Below, piece after piece: positions 1 through 8,231 of a stretch of DNA of 64,000 nt; position 1 is the first letter of the stretch, and each line of letters opens with the position of its first letter. The translations under genes and the position numbers were made by a program. The notes beneath the pieces are model-generated. The model saw nothing but the letters and a program-made list of their open reading frames with translations, was not told the DNA's origin and did not search any database. The DNA comes from Streptomyces sp. JHA26. Its GTDB lineage: Bacteria > Actinomycetota > Actinomycetes > Streptomycetales > Streptomycetaceae. The stretch lies in contig NZ_BDJC01000014.1 in NCBI RefSeq assembly GCF_002005565.1, positions 62,001 to 126,000 of the forward strand, given 5' to 3'.

Positions 1-397
1 GCATGACGACGATCTCGCCGACGCCGCCGGGGACCGTGTCCGCCGCCCACAGCCGGAACAGCAGGTACGCCGTCGACGTCTCGCTCGGCACCGCCACCGT
101 GCGCCCGGCGAGGTCGGCCCCCGCCTCGCGGGCCAGCACCAGCGGCCCGCAGCCCCGGCCCAGCGCGCCGCCGCAGGGCAGCAGGGCGTACCGGTCGAGG
201 ACGTACGGCAGTACGGCGTACGACACCTTCAGCACGTCGAACTCGCCGCGCTCGGCCATGCCGTTGGTGATGTCGATGTCGGCGAACGTCACGTCGAGGG
301 CGGGGGCGCCGGGGACGCGGCCGTGGGCCAGGGCGTCGAAGACGAAGGTGTCGTTCGGGCAGGGCGAGTACGCGATCTGCAGGGTCTCAGCGCTCAT
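1..397 (-). CDS. mqnD: 1,4-dihydroxy-6-naphthoate synthase MqnD (5' part; runs off the window)
   Basis: Reverse-strand reading from ATG at 397 is open to the window edge (about 132 residues). It begins MSAETLQIAYSPCPNDTFVF, the typical MqnD start with the CPNDTF motif, followed by a GEFDVLKVSY segment. MqnD converts cyclic de-hypoxanthine futalosine to 1,4-dihydroxy-6-naphthoate in the futalosine menaquinone pathway used by Streptomyces. The start lies inside the last codons of mqnB (11-nt overlap), so the two are translationally coupled. The C-terminal half lies outside the window. Confidence 0.93.
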   Translation of the reverse strand, partial: MSAETLQIAYSPCPNDTFVFDALAHGRVPGAPALDVTFADIDITNGMAERGEFDVLKVSYAVLPYVLDRYALLPCGGALGRGCGPLVLAREAGADLAGRTVAVPSETSTAYLLFRLWAADTVPGGVGEIVVM

Positions 398-1112
398 GGG
401 GGTTCCAACTCGTGAAGAGGGGGGTGAGCTTCCCGAAGGCGTCCGTCAGGGCCGTGAGGGCGTCGCCGATGCGCCACGCGGCGCGGTCCCGCGGACCGAC
501 CGGGTTGGAGACCGCGCGCAGTTCCAGCACGGGCACCCCGTGCGCGGCGGCGGCCTCGGCGACGCCGAAGCCCTCCATGGCCTCGGCGAGGGCGCGGGGG
601 TGGCGGGCGCGCAGCAGCGCGGCGCGTTCGGCGGTCCCGGTGACGGTGGAGCCGGTCAGGACGGTGCCGGGGCGGGCCCCGGTCGCGGCGGCGACGGCGC
701 GCACCAGTCCGGCGGGCGGGTGGTGGGTGACGGTGCCGAAGCCGAGGTCGGTCACCGGCAGGAAGCCGTCGGCGGTCTCGGCGCCCAGGTCGGCGGCGGT
801 GATCTCGTCGGCGACGACGAGGGAGCCGACCGGCGCCTCGGGCGCGAAGCCGCCGGCGATGCCGGTCGAGACGACCAGGCCGTACGGGGCGCCGTCGAGG
901 GCGGCGGCGGTCAGGGCGGCGGCGGTGGAGGCGGCGGCGAGGGCGGGGCCGACGCCGGCCGCCAGCAGGTCCGGGCCGTCGTCCGGGAACCGGTGGAGGA
1001 CCGTCCCGGGCCGGGGGGTCTCCACGGCCGGGCCCGGCAACGCCCGGGCCACCGCGTCCCGTTCGACGGGGACCGCGGTGGCCACGAGGACGCGTACGGA
1101 GGACGTGGTCAG
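387..1112 (-). CDS. mqnB: Futalosine hydrolase MqnB
   Basis: About 241 residues of nucleoside-phosphorylase-like fold: an N-terminal VRVLVATAVPVERDAV strand, STGIAGGFAP in the middle and a late AMEGFGVA motif that in this family contacts the ribose. MqnB releases hypoxanthine from futalosine. The start is uncertain. A CTG at 1112 overlaps the upstream stop and keeps the first beta strand; the next GTG, at 1085, would remove it. The tail overlaps mqnD by 11 nt, giving the order lipoprotein-mqnB-mqnD. Confidence 0.92.
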   Translation of the reverse strand: MTTSSVRVLVATAVPVERDAVARALPGPAVETPRPGTVLHRFPDDGPDLLAAGVGPALAAASTAAALTAAALDGAPYGLVVSTGIAGGFAPEAPVGSLVVADEITAADLGAETADGFLPVTDLGFGTVTHHPPAGLVRAVAAATGARPGTVLTGSTVTGTAERAALLRARHPRALAEAMEGFGVAEAAAAHGVPVLELRAVSNPVGPRDRAAWRIGDALTALTDAFGKLTPLFTSWNPHER

Positions 1113-1621
1113 TCGTCCTTCTTCAGCTTGAAGACCCACACGCCGGTGATCTTCTGGCTGCCTTCCTTGCCGTCGCGGGCCGCGATGGCGACGTTCGTCG
1201 AGTCGCCCTGGGCGCCGTACTGGGCGTTGAAGAAGACGCTGCCCGGGATGGTGCGGTAGGTCTTCTTGCTGTCCTCGACCAGCTGCTGCCCGTTCATCAG
1301 GATCGTCCAGTGGTCGTCGGCGATCTCCGGGTCGACGCCGAAGCGGACGGTCTCGTCCTGGCCGACGCTGATGGACTCGACGTCCGGGTCCTTGAGGCAC
1401 TTGTTGATCGCGTCGTCGGAGAGGGCCTCGCCCTCCCCTCCGCAGGTGGCCTCGGAGCTGACCGAGTCACTGCCGACCGTGATCGTGGACATGGCGGTCG
1501 GCTCGTCACAGGCGGACAGCAGGAGCAGTCCGGCGGATACGGCACCGGCGGCGGCGACGGCACGGCGGCGTCGCACAACGCGGTGTCCGATGGCGGCTGC
1601 GCCGCGGGGCAACGTGGTCAT
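1109..1621 (-). CDS. Small secreted lipoprotein of unknown function
   Basis: 170 residues from ATG at 1621. An arginine-rich n-region, a hydrophobic stretch and the lipobox LLSAC at about residues 30-36 mark a lipoprotein signal. The exported domain contains a cysteine pair and ends in lysines and aspartates. No enzymatic motif is visible. The stop overlaps the probable mqnB start, so it is probably co-transcribed with the menaquinone genes; nothing in the sequence ties it to that pathway. Confidence 0.85.
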   Translation of the reverse strand: MTTLPRGAAAIGHRVVRRRRAVAAAGAVSAGLLLLSACDEPTAMSTITVGSDSVSSEATCGGEGEALSDDAINKCLKDPDVESISVGQDETVRFGVDPEIADDHWTILMNGQQLVEDSKKTYRTIPGSVFFNAQYGAQGDSTNVAIAARDGKEGSQKITGVWVFKLKKDD

Positions 1622-1680
1622 GGACCGAAGGCTATATTGCGCCTCCGGCCGTCCCCCCACCTGGGTCCGGCGTGGCGTGG

Positions 1681-3069
1681 TCACGCCACCCTCGCCCGTG
1701 CGGTGCTCCCGTGCCGGGCCGAACCGATCAGCCCCCGTACGGTGGTCAGCCATCCGGCGGCGATGATCGCGGCGGCCACCGACAGGCCCAGCGTGCCGTT
1801 CAGCGGCAGCGCGATGCCCACCGCCCCGCCGAGCACCCAGGCCACCTGGAGGAGGGTCTCCGAGCGGGCGAACGCCGAGGTGCGGACCGCCTCCGGCACG
1901 TCCCGCTGGATCAGCGCGTCCAGGGACAGCTTGGCCAGGGCCTGGGCGAAACCGGCCACCGCGGCCAGACAGGCCACGAGCACCGCGCCGAAGAACACCG
2001 CCGCCGTGAGTGCCGCGCCCAGCACGATCGCGACGACCGTCACGATGATGATCTCCGGGGCCCGTGACCGCAGCCACGCCCCGACCGCCGTGCCCAGCGC
2101 GTTGCCGGTGCCGGCCGCGACGCCCACGATCCCGAGGGACACGGCCGCGTTCTGGCCCGTCATCGGGTGGACGCGCAGCAGGAACGCCAGGAAGAAGATC
2201 AGGAAGCCGGTCAGGCAGCGGATGGCGGCGTTGGCGGCCAGCGCGTGGGTGACCGCGGGGCCCACCGTGCGCAGCCCGGGGCGCCTGGCGGACCGGCGGT
2301 GCGGTCCGTGCAGGTGCCGCTCGTCCGCGGCGAGCAGCGCCCGGTCCTCGCCCCGCGCCGAGTCCACCGTCCGCGGCAGCGTGAACGACAGCACGGTCCC
2401 CGCGACGAAGATCACGAACGCGCCGTACAGCGGCCAGCGCGGCCCCAGGTGCTGGAGTCCCGCCGCGATCGGCGCGGCCACGCCGGTGGCGAGCAGCCCG
2501 CACAGGGTCACCCGGGAGTTGGCCTTCACCAGGGAGAACCGGGGTGGCAGCAGCCGGGGCACGACCGCGCTTCTGACCACGCCGTACGCCTTGGAGGCGA
2601 CCAGCACGCCGAGCGCCGCCGGGTACATCTCGATGCTGCCGGTGATCATCGCCCCGGACAGCACCAGCGCGAGCAGCGCGCGGGCCCCCATCGCCGTCGC
2701 CATGGCCGCGCGCCGGCCGTGCGGGACGCGGTCCAGGATCGGGCCGATGACGGGGGCGAGGAGCGTGAAGGGGGCCATGGTGATGGCGAGGTAGAGCGCG
2801 ACCCGGCCCCGCGCCTCGTCCGTCGGCACGGAGAAGAAGACGGTGGAGGCGAGGGCGACGGTGATCATGACGTCGCCGGCGCCGTTCACCCCGTGCAGCT
2901 CGATCAGCTTGCCGAGGCCGGACTCGCCGGCGCCGTGCGCGTGCGTCGCCCGGCGGATGCCGCGCGCGGCTCCCGTCACCGGCAGGCGCAGGGCACGGCC
3001 GACCGTACGGAACCAGCCGGGACCACGTCCCCGGCTCCCGCTCTTGAACTCCGTCCGTGCGGCTGCCAC
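1681..3069 (-). CDS. MFS transporter
   Basis: 462 residues from GTG at 3069. There are about ten to twelve hydrophobic segments, an MFS A-like loop DRVPHGRR between helices 2 and 3, and a central polar stretch around residues 255-285 dividing two six-helix halves. The substrate cannot be read from sequence. A CACTAT hexamer at 3076-3081 on this strand is placed so that transcription could start at the GTG itself, so a leaderless mRNA is possible. The gene ends 59 nt before the lipoprotein gene. Confidence 0.85.
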   Translation of the reverse strand: MAAARTEFKSGSRGRGPGWFRTVGRALRLPVTGAARGIRRATHAHGAGESGLGKLIELHGVNGAGDVMITVALASTVFFSVPTDEARGRVALYLAITMAPFTLLAPVIGPILDRVPHGRRAAMATAMGARALLALVLSGAMITGSIEMYPAALGVLVASKAYGVVRSAVVPRLLPPRFSLVKANSRVTLCGLLATGVAAPIAAGLQHLGPRWPLYGAFVIFVAGTVLSFTLPRTVDSARGEDRALLAADERHLHGPHRRSARRPGLRTVGPAVTHALAANAAIRCLTGFLIFFLAFLLRVHPMTGQNAAVSLGIVGVAAGTGNALGTAVGAWLRSRAPEIIIVTVVAIVLGAALTAAVFFGAVLVACLAAVAGFAQALAKLSLDALIQRDVPEAVRTSAFARSETLLQVAWVLGGAVGIALPLNGTLGLSVAAAIIAAGWLTTVRGLIGSARHGSTARARVA

Positions 3070-3539
3070 CCCGTCATAGTGCCCCGAGAGGCCGGGCTGT
3101 AGCGCCGTTGCGGTGCGGATGACACCGATCGGGTCGGGTGCGGCGCGCCGGGGCGCGGGGTGGCCGGGGGGACGGGGCGGGGGCTGCCGCGGGGTCCGGT
3201 GCGGGGTCCGGTGCGGGTGTCCGCGGCGGGCGCGGCACGGGGTCCGGTGCCGGTCCCGTCCGGCCGCGGACGGGGGGCGGGACCGTGCCGAAGCGGGATC
3301 GTGCCCCCGCCGAAACTCCCGTCGGTGTAGGCCCAGCGCACATGAGCAGGTAGCGTGCCTAGCGCGCCGTGGCGAACGTTCTCGGCCGCGCGCCTTACGG
3401 CCATACCGCAGAATGGATGACGTAGGTGTGCCCGAGCGCGATCGGGCGCGGACGTCGACGCGGTCCACAGGTCCGCTCCGTCCGCCCCTCGCAGGCAGCG
3501 GCGCACTCGTGAGACGGCGTATGGAGAGAAGCGATACCT
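3070..3539. other. 470-nt divergent intergenic region
   Basis: Separates the MFS gene (minus) from the DUF3027 gene (plus). It is very G-rich on the plus strand around 3140-3300 and holds three copies of a 12-bp repeat (separate entry). ORFs here lack start signals and recognisable products. No RNA gene or clear promoter hexamer pair was seen apart from the CACTAT next to the MFS start. Confidence 0.5.
3191..3250. repeat. Three copies of GGGGTCCGGTGC
   Basis: Exact copies at 3191-3202, 3203-3214 (in tandem) and 3239-3250. They lie midway between two divergent starts and outside any convincing gene. They may be simple GC-rich slippage or sites for a repeat-binding protein. Confidence 0.6.
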
Positions 3540-4466
3540 GTGAGCGCAGCGACAACGCGAAGCCGCACCCCTGACCGTCTGTGCGCCGAGGCCGTCGACC
3601 TCGCCCGCGCCGCCGCCGAGGAGGCCGCCGCCCCCGGCGTCGTCGGCGAGCACGAGGGGCTGGTGTCGGAGGGCGACCGGGTCGTCACGCACTACTTCGC
3701 CGCCAAGGAGCTCGGCTACCGCGGCTGGCGCTGGGCCGTCACCGTGGCCCGCGCCTCCCGCGCCAAGATCGTGACCGTGGACGAGGCGGTGCTGCTGCCC
3801 GGCCCCGACGCCCTCCTCGCCCCCGAGTGGGTGCCGTGGAGCGAGCGGCTGCGCCCCGGCGACATGGGGCCCGGCGACCTGCTGCCCACCGACGCGGAGG
3901 ACCTGCGGCTGGAGCCGGGCTGGATCGGCGAGGACGAGCCGCCGCCGAACTCCGTCGTCTCCCACGAGATGGCCGACCTGGTCGAGGCCGAGGACGCCGA
4001 GGTCACGGCCGGGCGCCCCGCCGAGCTGTCGACCACCCCGGCCCGCGGCACGATCGCGGCCGTCGCCGAGGAGCTGGGCCTGCGCCGGGCGCGGGTGCTC
4101 TCCCGCTACGGCCTGCACATCGCCGCCGACCGGTGGGAGGAGGCCTTCGGGCCCAAGACGCCGATGGCCCAGGCCGCGCCCGCCTCCTGCGCCTCCTGCG
4201 GCTTCCTGGCCCGCATCGGCGGCTCGCTGGGCCAGGCCTTCGGGGTGTGCGCCAACGAGTTCTCCCCGGCGGACGGCCGGGTCGTGTCCCTGGCCTACGG
4301 CTGCGGCGGCCACTCCGAGGCCGCGGTCATGCCGAAGACCCCGCAGCCGGCGCCGCCGGTGATCGACGAGACGCGGATCGACCCGTTCCCGCTGCGGCCG
4401 GCGCCGGACTCCGGCTCGGTGCCGGTGTCCGAGGACGAGGCGTCGGCGGAGCTCGGGCACTCCTGA
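3540..4466 (+). CDS. DUF3027 family protein
   Basis: 308 residues from GTG at 3540. The N-terminal half carries the conserved HYFAAKELGYRGWRWAVTVA block, the core signature of DUF3027. A C-terminal CASCGF motif at about residues 216-221, with later cysteines (GVCANEF, YGCGGH), resembles a small metal-binding site. Function is unknown; the family is restricted to actinobacteria. The acidic, proline-rich tail is typical. The gene stands alone and ends 70 nt before the convergent toxin-like gene. Confidence 0.85.
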   Translation: MSAATTRSRTPDRLCAEAVDLARAAAEEAAAPGVVGEHEGLVSEGDRVVTHYFAAKELGYRGWRWAVTVARASRAKIVTVDEAVLLPGPDALLAPEWVPWSERLRPGDMGPGDLLPTDAEDLRLEPGWIGEDEPPPNSVVSHEMADLVEAEDAEVTAGRPAELSTTPARGTIAAVAEELGLRRARVLSRYGLHIAADRWEEAFGPKTPMAQAAPASCASCGFLARIGGSLGQAFGVCANEFSPADGRVVSLAYGCGGHSEAAVMPKTPQPAPPVIDETRIDPFPLRPAPDSGSVPVSEDEASAELGHS

Positions 4467-4536
4467 CGGGCGGTGAGCGGGGGGCGCCGTCCGGCCGCGG
4501 GGGAGTCTCCTCTGTCGTGTGGGGGCGGATGCCGCC

Positions 4537-4794
4537 TCAGAAACCCAGGTACGTGATCTGGACCACGTAAACGCGTTCGGCTCGTACGACTGTCTGGTAC
4601 GCGAACATTCCGCCGGGAACGGTGATGTCGCCGCCCTTCGGATCCTCTCCGCCGTGTGCACGGCCGTGCACGAACAGTGCCTCAGCCGCTCGGACCAGTT
4701 CGGCGGCCTTGCGTTCCACTTCGGCGAGGAAGGCGGGTGGGGCGGTGCGGGCGGCCTCTTCTGCGCCGAAGGCGTACTCCCAGGTCCAGCTCAA
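4537..4794 (-). CDS. Small protein, possible toxin-like partner of the DUF6247 protein
   Basis: 85 residues from TTG at 4794, overlapping the upstream stop (TTGA), which decides this start. The N-terminus (SWTWEYAF) leads into a helix rich in Ala/Glu and a C-terminal beta-rich part with VPGGMFAYQTV and RVYVVQITYLGF. The size, pairing and strand-rich tail recall RelE/ParE-like toxins, but I cannot confirm a fold. It is translationally coupled to the DUF6247 gene. Alternative: an uncharacterised regulatory pair. Confidence 0.65.
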   Translation of the reverse strand: MSWTWEYAFGAEEAARTAPPAFLAEVERKAAELVRAAEALFVHGRAHGGEDPKGGDITVPGGMFAYQTVVRAERVYVVQITYLGF

Positions 4795-5138
4795 GCGCGT
4801 ACTGCCTTCATCGCCTCGTCCAGGACGGCGCTCAGCTCCCGCAGCGCCTCCCGGCCGACGGCCGTGTCGGCATGCTCCAGGCGGTGCTTGGCATGGGCGT
4901 GGCGAGCGGCGAGATCGGGGCGGCGAGCGATCTCGATGTCCCGGGCCCAGGTCAGGATCCAGCTCCGTACGGGGCTGAGCGACTGCCATTCCACGGCCTT
5001 GGCGAACGCCTCGTCCTTCGTCCGCTGCATCTCTGCCAGACGCTCCGGAGCGACGACGGCGAGTGCGGCCCGCAGGGCGTCGGGGGTCTGCTCGGGGCGG
5101 GGAACCAGCTCGTGTCCGTGCTCGGCCTGCGTGCTCAT
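4791..5138 (-). CDS. DUF6247-like small helical protein, possible antitoxin
   Basis: 115 residues from ATG at 5138, preceded by GGGAGGA-type Shine-Dalgarno sequence. Mostly helical and charged; it contains RAALAVVAPERLAEM near residue 25 and a WARDIEIARRPDLAARHAHAKH block. This resembles Streptomyces proteins annotated DUF6247, which commonly occur as the first gene of a small two-gene unit. Its stop overlaps the TTG start of the next gene. The antitoxin role is inferred from arrangement only. Confidence 0.65.
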   Translation of the reverse strand: MSTQAEHGHELVPRPEQTPDALRAALAVVAPERLAEMQRTKDEAFAKAVEWQSLSPVRSWILTWARDIEIARRPDLAARHAHAKHRLEHADTAVGREALRELSAVLDEAMKAVRA

Positions 5139-5226
5139 CGAGTCCTCCCGGGAGTGCACTGGCCAGGGTAGTCGTCCGGGACGGCCGGGGTGGGCTGAGG
5201 CGAACATCGGCGAGCGTTTCTCCTGG

Positions 5227-6150
5227 TCAGTGAGTGCGTGCGGGGGCACGGCCGGGCGGTTTCGGGACCGTGCCGTGGCTTTCCACCGTGCGGCAGTCGC
5301 GGCAGTGGGTCTCGGTCTCGGGGGCGCGGAAGCCCCGATCGCAGCCGTCGCAGTTGCGCATCTTGTGGCGGGGCGGTGGCGGGGTGGCCGGTGCGCGGAA
5401 CGGGGGCGGGGGTGGCAGCTGGGCCGTGAGGCGGTGGGCCAGGAGGGCGGCCGGGCGGTGCAGGGGTTCGTCGGGCAGTCCGGTGGTCAGGGTGTGGCGT
5501 ACGGCGGTGGGGGCGACGTCGCGTTCCAGCCAGGCGGCGACGCCGGGGGCCAGGTGGGCGGTGTCGGCCGCGGAGAGCAGCAGGCGGGGGTCGTGGCGGC
5601 GCAGGCCGGCGAGGAGGTCCACGGCCGCCTGGAGGAGGGCCGGGGACTCGCGGCTCGGCTGCGGGACGGCGGGGAGGGCCTTGCGGGGGCGCGGGACGCG
5701 CCGGGTCGCGTGCTCCGTCGCCGGTCGGGCCGGTTGCCGCGGGCACCCGGCGCCGTCGGCCTCGCGCCGGTGCCGGGGCTGGTTGCAGGAGACGGTGCGG
5801 GTGACGATGCGGCCGGTGGGGGTGCGCACGCGTTCGCGGCGCAGGTAGCCGTGGGTCTCCAGCTCGCGCAGGGCGGCGGCGATGCGGGTGGGGCCTTCGG
5901 GGAAGCGGGCGCTGAGCGACTTGATGTCGGCGCTGGCCCCGGTGGGCAGTGACTGGAGGTGGCAGCCGAGGCCGATCGCCAGCAGCGACAGCTCCTTGTG
6001 CTGGACCAGGTGGTTGCCGATCACCACGAAGCGGGTGGTGTGGCGGGTGTTGTCGTGGACGATGCCGCCGCCGTGGTGACGCGTACGGGTCGGATCGGCG
6101 GCGGGGGCTGACTGGGCGCGCGGGGGCGCGCTAGGGTTTTGGGTATCCAT
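5227..6150 (-). CDS. Helix-turn-helix protein with C-terminal zinc ribbon
   Basis: 307 residues from ATG at 6150, preceded by a purine-rich ribosome site. Residues about 35-125 form a winged-helix-like unit (IGNHLVQHKELSLLAIGLG, then ALRELETHGYLRRERVRTP), as in many Streptomyces DNA-binding proteins. The middle is proline/alanine-rich. The C-terminus has NCDGCDRGF followed by HCRDC, a four-cysteine zinc ribbon. Probably a DNA-binding regulator; a plasmid-derived replication-type origin is an alternative. It is followed by the small two-gene unit. Confidence 0.75.
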   Translation of the reverse strand: MDTQNPSAPPRAQSAPAADPTRTRHHGGGIVHDNTRHTTRFVVIGNHLVQHKELSLLAIGLGCHLQSLPTGASADIKSLSARFPEGPTRIAAALRELETHGYLRRERVRTPTGRIVTRTVSCNQPRHRREADGAGCPRQPARPATEHATRRVPRPRKALPAVPQPSRESPALLQAAVDLLAGLRRHDPRLLLSAADTAHLAPGVAAWLERDVAPTAVRHTLTTGLPDEPLHRPAALLAHRLTAQLPPPPPFRAPATPPPPRHKMRNCDGCDRGFRAPETETHCRDCRTVESHGTVPKPPGRAPARTH

Positions 6151-6391
6151 CGGGAAGCCTTCTTCTTCCTTGGTGGTAGGCCCTCGCACCGGGATGCCAG
6201 TCCCAGCGGGGGCCGAAGTCTTTTCGGGTGTGCTTGCGCTGAGAGTAGGGGAGTTGGGGGCCCGGAAATCCAGCTGAGCCGGTGATGTTCACCCGCCCGG
6301 GTGATCGCCGGCCTCGGGCGGAAAGGTGGGGCTTGGTGGGGTGCTTTTCCCCGAGTTCTTGTCTTGGGAGGGCACCGACATCACCGGAGCT

Positions 6392-6823
6392 TCAAAACCC
6401 GGGTTCCGGTGGCGTACGGCGCAGCTCGGCCCACACGGTCTTGCGCGGGAAGCGGCCCTCGGTCACTCCCCAGCGGTGGGCCAGCGCTTCCACGAGCAGC
6501 AGGCCGCGGCCCGATTCCGCGTCGGGCGCGGGTGTCCGAGACTCGGGAAGCCGTTCGCCCCGGGTGTCCGTGACCTCGATGCGCAGGGTGTCGCCGACGA
6601 CGTAGAGCGTGAGCCGGAAGTCGCGGCCGGGGACGCGTCCGTGGGCGCTCGCGTTGTTGGCCAGTTCGGCGACCACGAGGCGGGCCGGGTCCAGCGGCAG
6701 TCCCCAGGAACGCAGTTGCTCGGTCGCCAGCAGGCGGGCCAGGCGGGCGCCGCGTGGCGTGGGGGAGAGCTGCACGCTGAAGTTGCGGACGGGCGAGGTG
6801 AGTTCGGCGGTTTCCTGATTCAC
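6392..6823 (-). CDS. AbaA/RsbW-like ATP-binding anti-sigma-type protein
   Basis: 143 residues from GTG at 6823. It carries GHKL ATPase signatures: the N box VVAELANNASAHGR, then IEVTDTRGE and a G-rich SGRGLLLVEALAHRWGV. Single-domain proteins like this in Streptomyces are RsbW-type regulators. It is divergent from an XRE-DUF5753 gene and a DUF397 gene, the composition of whiJ/abaA-type loci in which such ATPases accompany development regulators. The partner (sigma factor or antagonist) is not encoded here. Confidence 0.85.
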   Translation of the reverse strand: MNQETAELTSPVRNFSVQLSPTPRGARLARLLATEQLRSWGLPLDPARLVVAELANNASAHGRVPGRDFRLTLYVVGDTLRIEVTDTRGERLPESRTPAPDAESGRGLLLVEALAHRWGVTEGRFPRKTVWAELRRTPPEPGF

Positions 6824-6981
6824 GTCACTCAGCGTGGTGGTGTGTGCGTACCGTGAGAAGTGACTCAGCGGATGCGTACGGTGACTGTCCGGAGCTTGTC
6901 CGGTGCTGTCGGGGCTGTCGGGGACGGGCGCGCGGGTAGGGCGCCGGGAGCAACGCAACCGGTACGACGGAAGGGCGCGGG

Positions 6982-7860
6982 ATGACGGTGGTCGAGGCGG
7001 GGACGGGGCGGCTCGGGGACGAGGCCGACGGGCCGGGGTGGGAGGTGGACCCGGACGACGAGTGGGGCGTCGCCGTCATCGCCACCGTGGGGAGGCAGTT
7101 GAGGCTCCGCCGGGAGGCGGCGGGGATGCGGGCCGCCGAGTTCGCGGCGGCGGTGGGGTACGGGGAGGACCTCGTCTACAAGGTCGAGGGCGGCAAGCGG
7201 ATCCCCCGGCAGGAGTACCTGGACAGGGCCGACGAGGTCCTGGACGCGGGCGGGCTCATCGCGGCGACGTGGGAGGACGTGAAGAAGGTCCGGTACCCGA
7301 AGAAGGTGCGGGAACTGGGCAAGCTGGAGGCCAAGGCGGTCGAGATCGGCCTGTACGAGTGCAACATCATCGCCGGGCTCCTGCAGACGCCGGAGCACGC
7401 GCGGGCGGTGATCGGGGCGGCACAGCCGCCGTACTCGCCGGACGACGTGGAACGCATGGTCGCCGCGAGGCTGGCTCGGCAGTCCGTCTTCGACCGCGAT
7501 CCGGGACCGGCGCTCAGCTTCGTCCTGGAAGAGGGAGTCCTGCGTCGTCCCATCGGAGGGAAGGCGGCCTGGCACCGGCAACTCGAGCGTTTGTCGGAGG
7601 TGGGGCGGCTGCACAACGTCGTGCTTCAGGTGATGCCGACGAGCTGTGACACCCATTCAGGGCTGGACGGAAGGATCGAGCTGCTGAAGTTCGCGGACGG
7701 TACGGCGGTGGGCCGCTCCGACGGGGCGTTCAACGGGAGGCCGACCTCGGACCCCAGGCATCTGCGCATCCTCGAACTGCGGTATGGCACGATCCGAGCG
7801 CAGGCTCTCTCTCCACGCGAGTCGCTGGCCTTCATCGAACAACTGCTGGGAGAAACATGA
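6982..7860 (+). CDS. WhiJ-like XRE family regulator (HTH-DUF5753)
   Basis: 292 residues from ATG at 6982. An XRE helix-turn-helix spans about residues 32-90 (GRQLRLRREAAGMRAAEFAAAVG), and the rest matches the DUF5753 region: YECNIIAGLLQTPEHARAV, then MVAARLARQSVFDRD and LQVMPTSCDTHSGLDG. The stop overlaps the DUF397 start as ATGA. In characterised WhiJ-type loci the HTH protein binds DNA and the small DUF397 partner relieves it; that role is inferred here. Confidence 0.9.
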   Translation: MTVVEAGTGRLGDEADGPGWEVDPDDEWGVAVIATVGRQLRLRREAAGMRAAEFAAAVGYGEDLVYKVEGGKRIPRQEYLDRADEVLDAGGLIAATWEDVKKVRYPKKVRELGKLEAKAVEIGLYECNIIAGLLQTPEHARAVIGAAQPPYSPDDVERMVAARLARQSVFDRDPGPALSFVLEEGVLRRPIGGKAAWHRQLERLSEVGRLHNVVLQVMPTSCDTHSGLDGRIELLKFADGTAVGRSDGAFNGRPTSDPRHLRILELRYGTIRAQALSPRESLAFIEQLLGET

Positions 7861-8072
7861 TCCGCAAGACCACTGCCGGGGACGTTTCCGAGCTGAAGTG
7901 GTTCAAGAGCAGCTACAGCGGTGGCAACGACGGCAACTCCTGCGTCGAACTCGCCCTCACCCCCGGCACCGTCCACGTCCGTGACTCCAAGAACCCCCCG
8001 GCCGACGGCCCTCGCCTCGCCTTCGCCCCGGACGCGTGGGCGGCCTTCGTCCCGTACGTGCCCGGGTCCTGA
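7857..8072 (+). CDS. DUF397 small protein
   Basis: 71 residues. The canonical DUF397 layout is present: LKWFKSSYSGGNDGNSCVEL, then VHVRDSKNPPADGPRLAFAPDAWAAFV. It starts inside the stop of the XRE-DUF5753 gene (ATGA), so it is translationally coupled. It is the predicted antagonist of that regulator by analogy with WhiJ and its small partners. Confidence 0.92.
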   Translation: MIRKTTAGDVSELKWFKSSYSGGNDGNSCVELALTPGTVHVRDSKNPPADGPRLAFAPDAWAAFVPYVPGS

Positions 8073-8231
8073 TCGCGCGACCCGGCCCGGCGAGGTCCTC
8101 GGGCCCCTCCGGTACCGGGGCGTATCCGGACGCGCGTGGGACGTGTGCCGTGTGGAACCCGGTGCCGTGCGTTTCCGCGCCGGAGGGAGCGGTACCTTCG
8201 ACTCCACGCAGATCAGGGCCGATGAGGAGAG

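Noticed and set aside
3191..3250. Possible CRISPR-like repeats
   Set aside because: Units are 12 bp with two directly adjacent and no regular spacers; no cas genes.
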